DNA of 50,876 bases from PBB1 sp040400875 (GCA_040400875.1 JBBAPK010000015.1:1-50876); one strand, 5' to 3'; positions 31,167-42,377 are shown, numbered from the stretch's first letter. Notes: generated by a model from the sequence alone, not told the origin. Translations and numbers: made by a program.

Positions 31167-32627
31167 CTACTTGGTGCGACCGTAGGTGTCGTCAAAGCGC
31201 ACGATGTCGTCTTCGCCGAGGTAGCTGCCTGACTGCACCTCGATGATTTCGAGTGGCACTTTGCCCGGGTTGGACAGCCGATGGACCTGACCCAGGGGGA
31301 TGTAGGTGCTCTGGTTTTCGCTGAGCAGCACCACCTGCTCGCCGTTGGTGACTTCGGCCGTGCCGCTCACCACGATCCAGTGCTCGGCGCGGTGGTGGTG
31401 CATCTGCAGGCTGAGCGATGCGCCCGGCTTGACGAGGATGCGCTTGACCTGAAACCGCGCTCCTTCGTCAATGCCGTCATACCAGCCCCAGGGGCGATGG
31501 ACCAGCCGGTGCAGCTTGTGTTCGGTGCGCCCCGCGCCATGGAGTTGCGCGACGATGTGCTTCACATCCTGGCCGCGGCTTTTGTCGACCACCAGCACGG
31601 CGTCCGGCGTTTCCACCACGATCACATTGTCCACTCCCACCACGCTGACCAGCCGGCTGGTGGCGTGAACCAGGGTGTTGCGGCTGTCGCGCACGATGGT
31701 GTCGCCGACCGCGGCATTGCCGGCGTCGTCCTTGCTGCTGACCTGCCACACCGCGTCCCATGCGCCAAGGTCAGACCAACCGGCGCGCATGGGCACCATG
31801 CGCACCGGAAATTCAGCGCTGCCCGCGCACTTTTCCATCACCGCGTAGTCGATGGACTCGCTGGGGATCAATGCAAACAGCGTCTTGTCGGGGCGCACGA
31901 AAGACGCATCCACCGCCTTTGCAGACCACGCCGCGCGCGTGGCGGCTTCGATGTCTGAGCGGAACTTGTTCAGCGCGCTCAGCCAGACCGAGGCGCGCAC
32001 CACGAAGATGCCGCTGTTCCAGAAAAAACCACCGTCTTCAAGATAACGCTGCGCCGTGGCCAGATCGGGTTTTTCAACGAATCCAGCCACATCAACCGCC
32101 GTCAGATCCGCGACGGCTGCGGCGCGGATGTAGCCAAAGCCGGTTTCGGGCCGATCCGGCGGCACGCCCAGGATCACGAAAGCGCCACCGGCTGCGGCGC
32201 GAACAGCCGCTTGAATGGCGGCCTTGAAGGCCGGCTCATTGGTCACGGTTTGATCGGCGGGCGTGACCACCAGCACCGGGTCGGCTGCGCTGTCCATGGC
32301 CTGCAAGGCCGCCAGCGTCATGGCCGGCGCGGTGTTGCGGCCGACCGGCTCGAGCAGCAGCGTCGGCAAGGCCAGCCCCGTTTCGCGCCACTGGTCGAGT
32401 GCCACAAAGCGATGCTCTTCATTGCCGACCACGCAAGCCGCCAAAGGCGAGATGTCATCTGCCGCGATGTCGCTCACGCGGGCGGCTGCTTGCTGGAACA
32501 GGCTGCGGTTGCCTTGCAGCACCAAAAACTGCTTGGGATGCTGAGCGCGCGACAGCGGCCACAGCCGGGTGCCACTGCCGCCAGCCATGACGACAGGCAA
32601 GACTTGAATGGGTTGCTTGGAATTCAT
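31167..32627 (-). CDS. manC: Mannose-1-phosphate guanylyltransferase / mannose-6-phosphate isomerase
   Basis: A 486-residue bifunctional enzyme of the XanB/CpsB type that supplies GDP-mannose for polysaccharide. The N-terminal nucleotidyltransferase has MAGGSGTRLWPLSR and FVEKP; the C-terminal cupin isomerase has RPWGWYDGIDEGARFQVK and MHHHRAEHWIVVSG. The length fits the fused form. I took the ATG at 32625-32627, seven bases after the galE stop; an ATG at 32645 would overlap galE. It is last in the minus-strand EPS operon. Confidence 0.93.
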   Translation of the reverse strand: MNSKQPIQVLPVVMAGGSGTRLWPLSRAQHPKQFLVLQGNRSLFQQAAARVSDIAADDISPLAACVVGNEEHRFVALDQWRETGLALPTLLLEPVGRNTAPAMTLAALQAMDSAADPVLVVTPADQTVTNEPAFKAAIQAAVRAAAGGAFVILGVPPDRPETGFGYIRAAAVADLTAVDVAGFVEKPDLATAQRYLEDGGFFWNSGIFVVRASVWLSALNKFRSDIEAATRAAWSAKAVDASFVRPDKTLFALIPSESIDYAVMEKCAGSAEFPVRMVPMRAGWSDLGAWDAVWQVSSKDDAGNAAVGDTIVRDSRNTLVHATSRLVSVVGVDNVIVVETPDAVLVVDKSRGQDVKHIVAQLHGAGRTEHKLHRLVHRPWGWYDGIDEGARFQVKRILVKPGASLSLQMHHHRAEHWIVVSGTAEVTNGEQVVLLSENQSTYIPLGQVHRLSNPGKVPLEIIEVQSGSYLGEDDIVRFDDTYGRTK

Positions 32628-32634
32628 GATCAGC

Positions 32635-33653
<1,019 letters not shown>

Positions 33654-33657
<4 letters not shown>

Positions 33658-34883
33658 TGAATCGTGTAGCTCAATGAGCAGTTGGCCGTTTTCGCGGTGT
33701 AACTGTTCAGTTGTGAAGTGGATTCGGAGCGTTCTTCTCGCTGGTAGCCACAACCCAGAGAGAAATTGCGGGCGATGGCGTACTGCGCACCCAGCGAATA
33801 TCGGTTGACGATGTTCTTGCTGCTCTGGCCGTTGGTCTGATCCTGCGACCCATCCGAGCGGTTGTAGCCGGCGTTCAGGCTGATCTTGGAGCTCAGCAGA
33901 TAAGTGACCCCGAGATTGGTCCAGTTCGTCACCGAGTTGTTGTCGACATACGAGCCGGTGACGCCACCGGTGGGCGTCGATCCCGTGGGCAGAAAGGTCG
34001 AATCCACACCCGTGTCACGGCTGAACGATCCACGCAACTGCAAGCGCCCGGTGGGTGAGTAGGTCGCACCGACGGCACCGGTCACGCGAGAGTTAGAGCC
34101 GCCTTGCGAATTGCTGTCGCCGTTGCCGATGCTGACCCTGGCATCCACCGATGTCAGTGGCGTTGGCGTCCACACCGCGGTCAGGTCAAGGTCTGTGCGG
34201 TTGTTGGTGTCATCGCCGCCGCTAGCCTGAGGCGTCTTGTCCCTTGTGAACCGCACGCCCGTGCCCAGAACCACCGACTCGCCCAGGCCGTACGTCAGTC
34301 CCAAACTCGCGACATCGCTGGTCACGTCAGACGACAACGTTTGTGGCTGATCGGGCGAATTGATGGTTCGGTGTTCCAGGCCCCCCACCAGCGACAGCGA
34401 GCTGTTGAGTTCGTACTTGACCGAGGCGACGATCTGCTCGGTGGTTTGCACGAACTTTCCGGTGTCGGGCGTGGAAAGGGAGCCGTAGTCACCCTGACTC
34501 TCGTTTCGCGAATAACTGAGCGTGCCCGAAAGGCGGCCGATGGTGGCCCAGTCCAGCGCGCCCAGCACGCTGTAGCCGTTGAAGTTCAGTTGCGACTGGT
34601 CGACGTAGTGGTTGTTCGTCACGTTCAGATTGCCGCGCACCCGCTGCCTGCCGAAGGGCTGGTCCACGCCCGCAAAGATGGAGGTGGCCCAGATGTTGTC
34701 GCTTTGTGGGTTGTTGGCGCTTGAGACCTTGAACAAGTTGGATTCGTGCGTGAAGGTTTCGCTGGCCCCAAAGTAATACGGGCTGGTTTCGGCCCGCGCA
34801 AAACCGCTGGGAAACAAAACCGCCGCCATCACCAGACCCCAGGACCCGACGACCTTGCCACCGGCAGTTTTGAATCTCGACAT
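33654..34883 (-). CDS. EpsL-like outer-membrane beta-barrel protein of polysaccharide export
   Basis: A 409-residue protein with a signal peptide (about 1-31, ending ARA). Many alternating amphipathic strands follow, ending in an aromatic/hydrophobic terminal strand, LSYTIQ. This is the pattern of a large outer-membrane barrel, and its position between the sugar transferase and galE fits the EpsL family of exosortase-linked EPS loci. The barrel call is firm, but the EpsL name rests on context and general similarity. It overlaps galE by four bases. Confidence 0.7.
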
Positions 34884-34943
34884 GTCTGGCCTTTAAGTTG
34901 GATGCTCGGTGCACTGATGCGACGAGGCTTCGAAGTTTTGAGG

Positions 34944-36338
34944 CTAGTACGCTCTGCGATCGAAAAACACCAGCCGCACCGTTTTGGCGATGATCTGCAG
35001 ATCGAATACAAGCGACCAGTTGCGCAAGTACTCAAGATCGTATTCGACGCGGGCCTGCATCTTTTCGATGCTTTCGGTTTCACCGCGCAGCCCATTGACC
35101 TGCGCCCAGCCCGTGATACCCGGCTTGACCTTGTGTCGCACCATGTAGGCCTTGATGAGCTGGCGGTATTCCTCGTTGTGGGCCACCGCATGCGGCCTCG
35201 GGCCGACGATGCTCATGCGGCCCTGAAGCACGTTGATGAACTGCGGCAATTCATCGAGCGAGGTGCGCCGGATGAGGGCACCGAACCGCGTGATGCGCGC
35301 GTCGTCTCGGGTGGCTTGCATCACCACTTCGCCGTCGTCCGCGGTGCGCATGGAGCGAAACTTGTAGACGATGATTTCTTCGCCCGCCAGGCCGTTTCGG
35401 CGCTGCTTGAAGATGACGGGTCCGGGTGAACTCAGCTTTACACCGATGGCCACCGCGATGAGCACCGGGGTGATCAGCACCAGGATGATGCTGGCCAGCA
35501 CGATGTCACTGACCCGCTTGAGCAGTTCATTCGTGCCGGTAAAGGGCGTTTCGCAAATGCCGACCACGGGAATGCCGTCGATGTCTTGCAGTCGGCCCTG
35601 GATGATGCTGATGCCGAACACATCGGGCACGTAAAAGAGCGAAGCCGTAGTTCCCTGAATCTGCTCGAGCAGCGCCACGATGCGTGGCTGCGAGCCCAGC
35701 GGCAAGGTGATGTAGACCTCGCTGATGCCGTTTTCGATGACGTAGGTGGACAGACTGGCCAGCCCGCCAAGCCGTCTCATGTCTGGGGGTTCATCCACAC
35801 GCTCGTCGGTTCGGTCGTCGAAGAATCCGACGAAGTCCACGCCGTCATCGGGTCTTGCGGTGATGGCCTGAGACACCCTGATGCCCAGTCGCCCGGCGCC
35901 CACGACCACGGCGCGGCGGCGCGCCTGCGGTCTGGCGCTGCGCTGCTTGCTGATTTGCTGTCCCAGCCAGCAGGTTACCAACTGCACCACCGGCGTTGCC
36001 AGCGCCCAGCCCGTCAGCACACGGTCTTCGAAAAGATAGAAGCTGCTGGTGGCGTAGGCACACATGGCAAGGATGAACAGCAGCGACACCCAGGAAGACA
36101 TGATGTCGACCGCCGAGCTGAGCAGCCCGTCGCGGAAACGGTTCGGTCCCGGGAAGGTAAGCGCAAACACCAGCAGGCACAAGGTGAGTTGCGGGCGGCC
36201 CATCGGCTCGTCCATCCACTGACTGGCGATGACGAACGTTAGCACCGACAGGTTCGGCTCGAGAAACGCGGCCACCAGCGATGTGATCGACTGCGGCGCG
36301 CTGAAAAACGTTCGTTTGCGGGATCTGTCTTCGAACAT
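34944..36338 (-). CDS. Undecaprenyl-phosphate sugar-1-phosphate transferase (WcaJ type)
   Basis: A 464-residue inner-membrane enzyme that starts polysaccharide synthesis by putting a sugar phosphate on undecaprenyl phosphate. Four membrane segments lie in about the first 125 residues. A Rossmann-like domain (about 140-260; VVVGAGRLGIRV) follows, then a fifth segment near 275-300, then the catalytic domain with YKFRSM, TSLDELPQFINVLQG and SIVGPRPH. The glucose specificity of WcaJ is likely but not provable here. It is first in the minus-strand EPS operon, with a 60-bp gap to the EpsL-like gene. Confidence 0.92.
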   Translation of the reverse strand: MFEDRSRKRTFFSAPQSITSLVAAFLEPNLSVLTFVIASQWMDEPMGRPQLTLCLLVFALTFPGPNRFRDGLLSSAVDIMSSWVSLLFILAMCAYATSSFYLFEDRVLTGWALATPVVQLVTCWLGQQISKQRSARPQARRRAVVVGAGRLGIRVSQAITARPDDGVDFVGFFDDRTDERVDEPPDMRRLGGLASLSTYVIENGISEVYITLPLGSQPRIVALLEQIQGTTASLFYVPDVFGISIIQGRLQDIDGIPVVGICETPFTGTNELLKRVSDIVLASIILVLITPVLIAVAIGVKLSSPGPVIFKQRRNGLAGEEIIVYKFRSMRTADDGEVVMQATRDDARITRFGALIRRTSLDELPQFINVLQGRMSIVGPRPHAVAHNEEYRQLIKAYMVRHKVKPGITGWAQVNGLRGETESIEKMQARVEYDLEYLRNWSLVFDLQIIAKTVRLVFFDRRAY

Positions 36339-36462
36339 TGTGGCTGTGCTTGGTGGTCGCCGATGACGTCAACACCATAGCGAGAGATTGTGTCTCACCA
36401 GGCTGCTGCAGCGGGCTGTCTTGTCGATCTATTGGCCCGGTTGTCGTGCCTACAATCTGTTG

Positions 36463-37023
36463 ATGATCCGTGCTTTTCAGAAGTTGTTGGGTGCTGCTTT
36501 AGCGGCACGAATCTGCCTGCTGGTTAACCATGTCTTGCAGTCTGAGGCTGCTGCGGTCGACCGTTTGCAGCGTCACTCGGGCAAGCGCATTGAAGTGCAT
36601 TTGCGTTCGCTGCCGGTGGCCGACTGGTTGCCTGAGGTGATGGGCGTCGAGATCACCCGCGCCGGGCTCATCGAGTGGCTCGAAGTTTTTGATGGCGAGC
36701 CCGACCTGCGGGTGTCGATTGACGCTTCCAACCCGGCCAGAAGCATTGCCAACGCGTTCGGTGGCCAGCGCCCGGCGGTCGAGGTGTCCGGCGATGCCGC
36801 ACTGGCTGCCGATGTGGCCTGGCTGGTCGACAACCTGCGCTGGGATCTGCACGATGACCTGGCTCGTGTTGTCGGTGATGCACCCGCGGCGGCTCTTGCG
36901 CAGTTCGCTTCGACCGCATCGGCTGGCCTGCGCGGTGCCGTGGATGCGCTGATCGCGACTGCTCAGCGCCTGCGCCGCATGGCCCAAGGCGAGGCCGGCG
37001 GCTCGGAGTTCCCGCCCCGATGA
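36463..37023 (+). CDS. ubiJ: Ubiquinone biosynthesis accessory factor UbiJ
   Basis: A 186-residue SCP2-type lipid-binding protein beginning MIRAFQKLLGAALAARICLL. VSGDAALAADVAWLVDNLRWD and LHDDLARVVGD are typical of UbiJ, which helps assemble the soluble ubiquinone-biosynthesis complex. Its stop overlaps the ubiB start (ATGA). ubiE, often adjacent, is not in the window. Confidence 0.88.
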   Translation: MIRAFQKLLGAALAARICLLVNHVLQSEAAAVDRLQRHSGKRIEVHLRSLPVADWLPEVMGVEITRAGLIEWLEVFDGEPDLRVSIDASNPARSIANAFGGQRPAVEVSGDAALAADVAWLVDNLRWDLHDDLARVVGDAPAAALAQFASTASAGLRGAVDALIATAQRLRRMAQGEAGGSEFPPR

Positions 37024-38573
37024 GGCATCTCGCGCGTCTTTTTTTCATCGTCTTCACGGTTTATCGCTACGGTCTCGACGAGTTGGCTCTGTCCAACTTT
37101 CGGCAGCGCTGGGTGCAAGTGCTGATTCGCGTGATCACGGCCAGCCGGCGGCTCGACATGCCGCGCGGCCAGCGTCTGCGGCTGGCGCTCGAGGGCCTCG
37201 GGCCGATCTTCGTGAAGTTCGGGCAGGTGCTGTCAACGCGGCGCGACCTGATCCCACCGGACATTGCCGACGAACTCGCGCAGTTGCAAGACAACGTGCC
37301 GCCATTTCCCGCCGCCCAGGCGCGTGAGCTGATTGAAAAGGCTTTCGGCAAGAGCATCGAGACCATGTTTGCCAGCTTCGAGGCCGAGCCGGTGGCCAGT
37401 GCTTCGATCGCGCAAGTTCATTTCGCCACGCTGCAAGACGGCCGCGAAGTTGCTGTCAAGGTGCTGCGGCCCAACATGCTGTCGGTGATCGACGACGACA
37501 TCTCGCTGATGCGCACCCTGGCGCGCTGGATCGAACGGCTGTCGGCCGATGGCAAGCGCCTGAAGCCGCGCGAAGTGGTTGCCGAGTTCGACAACTACCT
37601 GCACGACGAGCTCGACCTGGTGCGCGAAGCCGCCAACGCCGCGCAGGTGCGCCGCAACATGGAAGGCCTGAAGCTGGTCATGGTGCCGGAGATGCATTGG
37701 GAACTGTGCACCCAGACCGTCATCGTCATGGAGCGCATGAAAGGCATTCCGATCAGCCAGACGCAGCGGCTGCGCGATGCGGGCGTCGACATCCCTAAGC
37801 TCGCGCGCGACGGCGTGACCATCTTCTTCACGCAGGTGTTTCGAGACGGTTTCTTTCACGCCGACATGCACCCCGGCAACATCCAGGTGAGCATCGCGCC
37901 CGAGACCTTCGGCCGCTACATCGCGCTTGACTTCGGCATCGTGGGCACGCTGACCGAGTTCGACAAGGAATACCTGGCGCAAAACTTCATCGCGTTCTTT
38001 CGGCGTGACTACAAGCGGGTGGCCGAGTTGCATCTGGAGTCCGGCTGGGTACCCGAAGGCACCCGCGTGGATGAGCTCGAAGGCGCGATCCGCGCCGTGT
38101 GCGAACCGCATTTCGACCGACCCTTAAAGGACATCTCGCTGGGCCAGGTTCTGTTGCGGCTGTTCCAGACCTCGAGGCGCTTCAACGTCGAGATCCAGCC
38201 CCAGCTGGTGCTGCTGCAAAAAACGCTGCTCAATGTCGAGGGGCTGGGTCGCCAGCTCGATCCGGACCTGGACTTGTGGGCCACGGCCAAGCCTTTCCTC
38301 GAGCGCTGGATGAACGATCAGATCGGCTGGCGTGGCTTTCTCGGGCGGCTCAAGAACGAGGCCCCGCGCTACGTGCAGCTGTTGCCCGAGCTGCCACGCT
38401 TGCTGCATCGGGCCTTGCAGCCGCGCTCGCAAGGCGATCAGCGTTCGATGGAGGCGCTGATGCTCGAGCAGCAGCGCACCAACCGGCTGCTGCAGACCAT
38501 CGTGTGTGTGGCGCTGGGTTTTATCTTGGGTGTGGTGGCCATGCAAGTGCTGGTCTACCTGGCGCCGCGCTGA
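37020..38573 (+). CDS. ubiB: UbiB, ABC1/ADCK-family ubiquinone biosynthesis protein
   Basis: A 517-residue atypical kinase needed for ubiquinone synthesis. The defining KxGQ motif is K66-F-G-Q69 in FVKFGQVLSTRRDLIP. ASIAQVHFA replaces the usual P-loop with an Ala-rich loop, and FFHADMHPGNIQ and LDFGIVG are the catalytic and metal motifs. A C-terminal membrane helix (about 487-512) anchors it. It is co-translated with ubiJ. Confidence 0.95.
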   Translation: MRHLARLFFIVFTVYRYGLDELALSNFRQRWVQVLIRVITASRRLDMPRGQRLRLALEGLGPIFVKFGQVLSTRRDLIPPDIADELAQLQDNVPPFPAAQARELIEKAFGKSIETMFASFEAEPVASASIAQVHFATLQDGREVAVKVLRPNMLSVIDDDISLMRTLARWIERLSADGKRLKPREVVAEFDNYLHDELDLVREAANAAQVRRNMEGLKLVMVPEMHWELCTQTVIVMERMKGIPISQTQRLRDAGVDIPKLARDGVTIFFTQVFRDGFFHADMHPGNIQVSIAPETFGRYIALDFGIVGTLTEFDKEYLAQNFIAFFRRDYKRVAELHLESGWVPEGTRVDELEGAIRAVCEPHFDRPLKDISLGQVLLRLFQTSRRFNVEIQPQLVLLQKTLLNVEGLGRQLDPDLDLWATAKPFLERWMNDQIGWRGFLGRLKNEAPRYVQLLPELPRLLHRALQPRSQGDQRSMEALMLEQQRTNRLLQTIVCVALGFILGVVAMQVLVYLAPR

Positions 38574-38607
38574 CCGGGGGCCTCTAAAACGTGTTCAAAC
38601 TCGCCCT

Positions 38608-38613
38608 TATAAT
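38608..38613 (+). promoter_or_regulatory. Likely -10 element before the FmdB-like gene
   Basis: TATAAT stands 32 bases before the ATG in an AT-rich patch. The -35 region is poor. It suggests separate transcription of the FmdB-DUF502-aspS group. Confidence 0.5.
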
Positions 38614-38645
38614 TCAATTTTTCCTTATGAATCAAAGGCTTAGTG

Positions 38646-39029
38646 ATGCCAATCTATGCCTACCGCTGTGAATCCTGCGGTCACTCGAAAGACGTCCTAC
38701 AGAAGATTTCGGACCCTTTGCTCACGGTGTGCCCCGCCTGCGGTGCGGACAGCTTCAAGAAGCAGGTGACGGCAGCCGGCTTCCAACTCAAGGGCTCAGG
38801 CTGGTACGTGACCGACTTCCGTGGCGGTGCGGCAACGGCTCCAGCCGAGGGCGGCCCTGGCGGCGCCAAGCCAGCGGCCGGCCCGGGCGGCGACCCGTCA
38901 GCGGCTCAGGACAAGCCCGCAAGTACCGAAGCCGTTGCCTCAAGCACCGCGGCTTCGACGCCGGCCGCGCCGTCAGCGCCAGCCTCGGGCGGGACTTCCG
39001 GCACGCCCCCTACCTCCTCTTCGATGTGA
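38646..39029 (+). CDS. FmdB-type zinc-ribbon protein with low-complexity tail
   Basis: A 127-residue protein starting MPIYAYRCESCGHSKDVLQK. It has two CxxC pairs (C8/C11 and C29/C32) that form a zinc ribbon of the FmdB family (FmdB was named for a formamidase regulator; the function is generally unknown). From about residue 55 on it is almost only Ala, Pro, Gly, Ser and Thr, a disordered tail. AAGG lies seven bases before the ATG; a GTG codon directly before it is a less likely start. Confidence 0.85.
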   Translation: MPIYAYRCESCGHSKDVLQKISDPLLTVCPACGADSFKKQVTAAGFQLKGSGWYVTDFRGGAATAPAEGGPGGAKPAAGPGGDPSAAQDKPASTEAVASSTAASTPAAPSAPASGGTSGTPPTSSSM

Positions 39030-39066
39030 GCGGCGTGGAGCGCCAGCGTCTGTTTCAAGGATCGAT

Positions 39067-39711
39067 GTGAAGAAATACCTCCTCGCCGGCTTGCTCGTGT
39101 GGCTGCCTCTGGCGGTCACCATCTGGGTGCTGCATTCGGTGCTCGGACTGCTCGACGGGCTGTTCGCCTGGGCGCTCAGCGCATCGCAGGCGGTGTTGCC
39201 TCAGGCCGCCCATTCGACGCTGGAGTCGCTCAAGCAAATCCCCGGACTCGGCGTCATCGTGATGGTGATCGGCTTGCTGGTCACTGGCGTGTTCGCCACC
39301 AACATCGCTGGCCAATGGGCGCTGACCCAAGGCAGCCGCTTGCTCAACAAGATCCCCATCGTCAAGTCCATCTACAGCTCGGTCAAACAGGTGTCAGACA
39401 CCTTGTTTTCGAGCAGCGGCAACGCGTTTCGCGAAGCGGTGCTCGTGCAATACCCGCGTCAGGGCGCATGGACGATTGCCTTCGTGACCGGCCGTCCAGG
39501 TGGCGAGGCGGCCACGCACCTGCCTGGCGACTACATCAGCATCTATGTGCCCACCACCCCGAACCCGACTTCCGGCTTTTTCCTGATGGTGCCGCGATCC
39601 GATGTGATCGCGCTGGCCATGAGTGTTGACGAGGCCTTGAAGTACGTGATCTCGATGGGCGTGGTGGCGCCGGCCGCCGCGCAAGAGCACACACCCCATC
39701 CGCAAGGTTGA
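39067..39711 (+). CDS. DUF502 family membrane protein
   Basis: A 214-residue inner-membrane protein with two strong membrane helices (about 3-30 and 60-85) and the DUF502 hallmarks IPIVKSIYSSVKQVSDTLFS and VPTTPNPTSGFFLMVPRSDV. The function is unknown. It starts with a GTG; AAGGA is five bases upstream. It lies 37 bp after the FmdB-like gene, a pairing I recognise from other beta-proteobacteria. Confidence 0.9.
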   Translation: MKKYLLAGLLVWLPLAVTIWVLHSVLGLLDGLFAWALSASQAVLPQAAHSTLESLKQIPGLGVIVMVIGLLVTGVFATNIAGQWALTQGSRLLNKIPIVKSIYSSVKQVSDTLFSSSGNAFREAVLVQYPRQGAWTIAFVTGRPGGEAATHLPGDYISIYVPTTPNPTSGFFLMVPRSDVIALAMSVDEALKYVISMGVVAPAAAQEHTPHPQG

Positions 39712-39757
39712 GCGCGCCTGCTGCGCACAACCCACGAAGCCGTTTCTGGAGCAACAC

Positions 39758-41560
39758 ATGAGAACAACATATTGCGGGCTGGTCAACGAGGCCCTGATGG
39801 GTCAGACCGTGACCCTCATGGGCTGGGCGCACCGCCGCCGCGATCACGGCGGCGTCATCTTCATTGACCTGCGCGACCGCGAAGGTCTGGTGCAGATCGT
39901 GTGTGATCCCGACCGCCCCGACATGTTCAGGACCGCCGAGGTCGTGCGCAACGAGTTCTGCCTGAAGATCATCGGCAAGGTGCGTGCACGCCCCGCAGGC
40001 ACCGAGAACGCCAACCTGACCAGCGGCAAGATCGAAGTGCTGTGCCTTGAACTTGAGGTGCTCAACGCCAGTGTCACGCCGCCGTTCCAGATCGACGACG
40101 AGAACCTCTCCGAGACCACACGCCTGACGCACCGCGTGCTCGATCTGCGCCGCCCGGTGATGCAAAAAAACCTCATCCTGCGCTACCGCGTGGCCATGGA
40201 GGTGCGCAAGTTCCTCGACGAACTCGGCTTCATCGACATCGAAACCCCGATGCTCACCAAGAGCACGCCCGAAGGTGCGCGCGACTACCTGGTGCCCAGC
40301 CGCGTCAATGAAGGCATGTTCTTCGCGCTGCCGCAAAGCCCGCAGCTGTTCAAGCAGTTGCTGATGGTGGCCGGCTTTGATCGGTACTACCAGATCACCA
40401 AGTGCTTCCGCGACGAAGACCTGCGGTCCGATCGTCAGCCCGAATTCACCCAGATCGATATCGAGACGAGCTTCCTCGGCGAGGAAGAAATCCGCCCGAT
40501 GTTCGAGGGCATGATCCGTAAGGTCTTCAAGCAGACCATCGGTGTTGACCTGCCCGAATACCCGGTGATGAAGTACGCCGAGGCGATGCACCGCTTCGGC
40601 TCGGACAAGCCCGACCTGCGCGTGAAGCTCGAGTTCACCGAGCTCACCGACGTGATGGCCGACGTCGACTTCAAGGTGTTCAGCACGCCGGCGACCGCTG
40701 TGGGCGGCCGCGTGGTCGCGCTGCGCGTGCCCCAAGGCGGCGAGATGAGCCGCGGCGAGATCGATGCGTACACCGAGTTCGTCAAGATCTACGGTGCCAA
40801 GGGGCTGGCCTGGATCAAGGTCAATGACGTCACCAAGGGCCGCGAGGGTCTGCAAAGCCCCATCGTCAAGAACCTGCATGACGGCGCATTGGCGCAGGTC
40901 ATGGAGCGCACCGGCGCGCAGACCGGCGACTTGCTGTTCTTCGGCGCTGACAAGGAAAAAGTCGTCAACGACGCCATCGGCGCGTTGCGCGTGAAGATCG
41001 GCCACAGCGACTTCGGCCGCAGCCACTCTCTGTTCGACGACGTGTGGGCACCACTGTGGGTGGTGGACTTTCCGATGTTCGAGTACGACGAGGACGGCGA
41101 GCGCTGGAACGCCACGCACCACCCGTTCACCGCGCCGAAAGACGGCCATGAGGACTACATGGACACCGACCCTGGCAAGTGCATTGCCAAGGCCTACGAC
41201 ATGGTGCTCAACGGCTGGGAGCTCGGCGGCGGCTCGGTGCGCATTCACCGTGCCGATGTGCAAAGCAAGGTGTTCAGCGCGCTCAAGATCGGGCCCGAGG
41301 AAGCCCAGCTCAAGTTCGGCTTCCTGCTCGACGCGCTGCAGTACGGCGCGCCGCCGCACGGCGGTCTGGCCTTCGGTCTCGATCGTCTGGTCACGCTGAT
41401 GACCCGCGCTGAAAGCATTCGAGACGTGATCGCTTTCCCGAAGACGCAGCGCGCGCAGTGCCTGTTGACGGGCGCGCCGAGCGCGGTCGACGAAAAGCAG
41501 ATGCGCGAGCTCCACATCCGGCTGCGCAATGCGCAGGCTGCGGCCGGCAACGCGAGCTGA
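39758..41560 (+). CDS. aspS: Aspartyl-tRNA synthetase
   Basis: A 600-residue class II synthetase of the bacterial type. An N-terminal OB fold binds the anticodon (MGWAHRRRDHGGVIFIDLRD). Motif 2 lies in TKCFRDEDLRSDRQPEFTQ (about 213-231), a large GAD insertion fills the middle, and motif 3 is GLAFGLDRLVTLM. GGAG lies eight bases before the ATG. It is followed eight bases later by minC. Confidence 0.97.
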   Translation: MRTTYCGLVNEALMGQTVTLMGWAHRRRDHGGVIFIDLRDREGLVQIVCDPDRPDMFRTAEVVRNEFCLKIIGKVRARPAGTENANLTSGKIEVLCLELEVLNASVTPPFQIDDENLSETTRLTHRVLDLRRPVMQKNLILRYRVAMEVRKFLDELGFIDIETPMLTKSTPEGARDYLVPSRVNEGMFFALPQSPQLFKQLLMVAGFDRYYQITKCFRDEDLRSDRQPEFTQIDIETSFLGEEEIRPMFEGMIRKVFKQTIGVDLPEYPVMKYAEAMHRFGSDKPDLRVKLEFTELTDVMADVDFKVFSTPATAVGGRVVALRVPQGGEMSRGEIDAYTEFVKIYGAKGLAWIKVNDVTKGREGLQSPIVKNLHDGALAQVMERTGAQTGDLLFFGADKEKVVNDAIGALRVKIGHSDFGRSHSLFDDVWAPLWVVDFPMFEYDEDGERWNATHHPFTAPKDGHEDYMDTDPGKCIAKAYDMVLNGWELGGGSVRIHRADVQSKVFSALKIGPEEAQLKFGFLLDALQYGAPPHGGLAFGLDRLVTLMTRAESIRDVIAFPKTQRAQCLLTGAPSAVDEKQMRELHIRLRNAQAAAGNAS

Positions 41561-41567
41561 GGTCGGC

Positions 41568-42377
41568 ATGGCTGCGAGAGGCAAGGGCCGCGCGCCGGAG
41601 GTCTTCGAGCTGCGAAGCGCTGCGATGACGCTGGTCGTCGTGGCATTGCAGACCACCGACATGGTCGCCATCGAGCGCGAGTTGACCGCGCGCTTTGCCG
41701 GCACGCCTGACATGTTCAGCCACGACCCGGTGGTGATCGACGTATCGCACGCCGTTGGCGATCCGCTGGCGCTCGACTACGCCCGGCTTGCCGAGTTGCT
41801 GCGGCGCTTCAACATGGTGGCCGCTGCCGTGCGCGGGGGCTCGCCCGAGCAGATGGCCGCCGCACTCCGGGTGGGTCTGGGCGAGGCACCCGAGGCGGTG
41901 GTGCATGCGCCGCGCGAGGCGCCGCACATCGAGGCGGTCGAAGCTGCCGAGCCAGTGCCTGAAAAACCCACGAATCCCGCCGCCGCTTCAAAGATCGCTG
42001 AGGCGCCATCCGCCGAAGTGCCGAGCGAGCAGCCCGTGGCCGCGGCTCCCACCTTGATCATCGACAGGCCGCTGCGCTCAGGCCAGCAGGTGTACGCCCG
42101 TGGCGGTGATCTGGTGGTGCTGGGGGCGGTCAATTTCGGTGCCGAGCTGATCGCCGATGGCAGCATCCACGTTTACGGGCCCTTGCGCGGCAAGGCCATT
42201 GCGGGTGCTCGCGGCAACACATCTGCGCGCATCTTCAGCACCTGCATGGAGCCCGAGCTGATATCGATTGCCGGCACCTACCGCACCACCGACAACCCGC
42301 TGCCTGCCGAGGTGATCGGCCAGCCGGCGCAGATTCGACTTGACGCCGAGCGGCTGGTCTACGAGCCGCTGGCCTGA
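41568..42377 (+). CDS. minC: Septum site-determining protein MinC
   Basis: A 269-residue FtsZ-ring inhibitor. The N-terminal domain (about 1-105) includes DPVVIDVSHAVGDPLALDYA. An Ala/Glu/Pro-rich linker (about 105-160) follows, longer than in E. coli. The C-terminal beta-helix has YARGGDLVVLGAVNFGAELI and GSIHVYGPLRGKAIAGARGN. It forms minCDE with the next two genes. Confidence 0.94.
   Translation: MAARGKGRAPEVFELRSAAMTLVVVALQTTDMVAIERELTARFAGTPDMFSHDPVVIDVSHAVGDPLALDYARLAELLRRFNMVAAAVRGGSPEQMAAALRVGLGEAPEAVVHAPREAPHIEAVEAAEPVPEKPTNPAAASKIAEAPSAEVPSEQPVAAAPTLIIDRPLRSGQQVYARGGDLVVLGAVNFGAELIADGSIHVYGPLRGKAIAGARGNTSARIFSTCMEPELISIAGTYRTTDNPLPAEVIGQPAQIRLDAERLVYEPLA

Noticed and set aside
39536..41713. 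A 725-codon open frame antisense to aspS
   Set aside because: It mirrors a clear aspartyl-tRNA synthetase gene, and its product is His/Ala/Arg-rich with no recognisable domain. Long antisense frames are expected from GC-rich codon bias.
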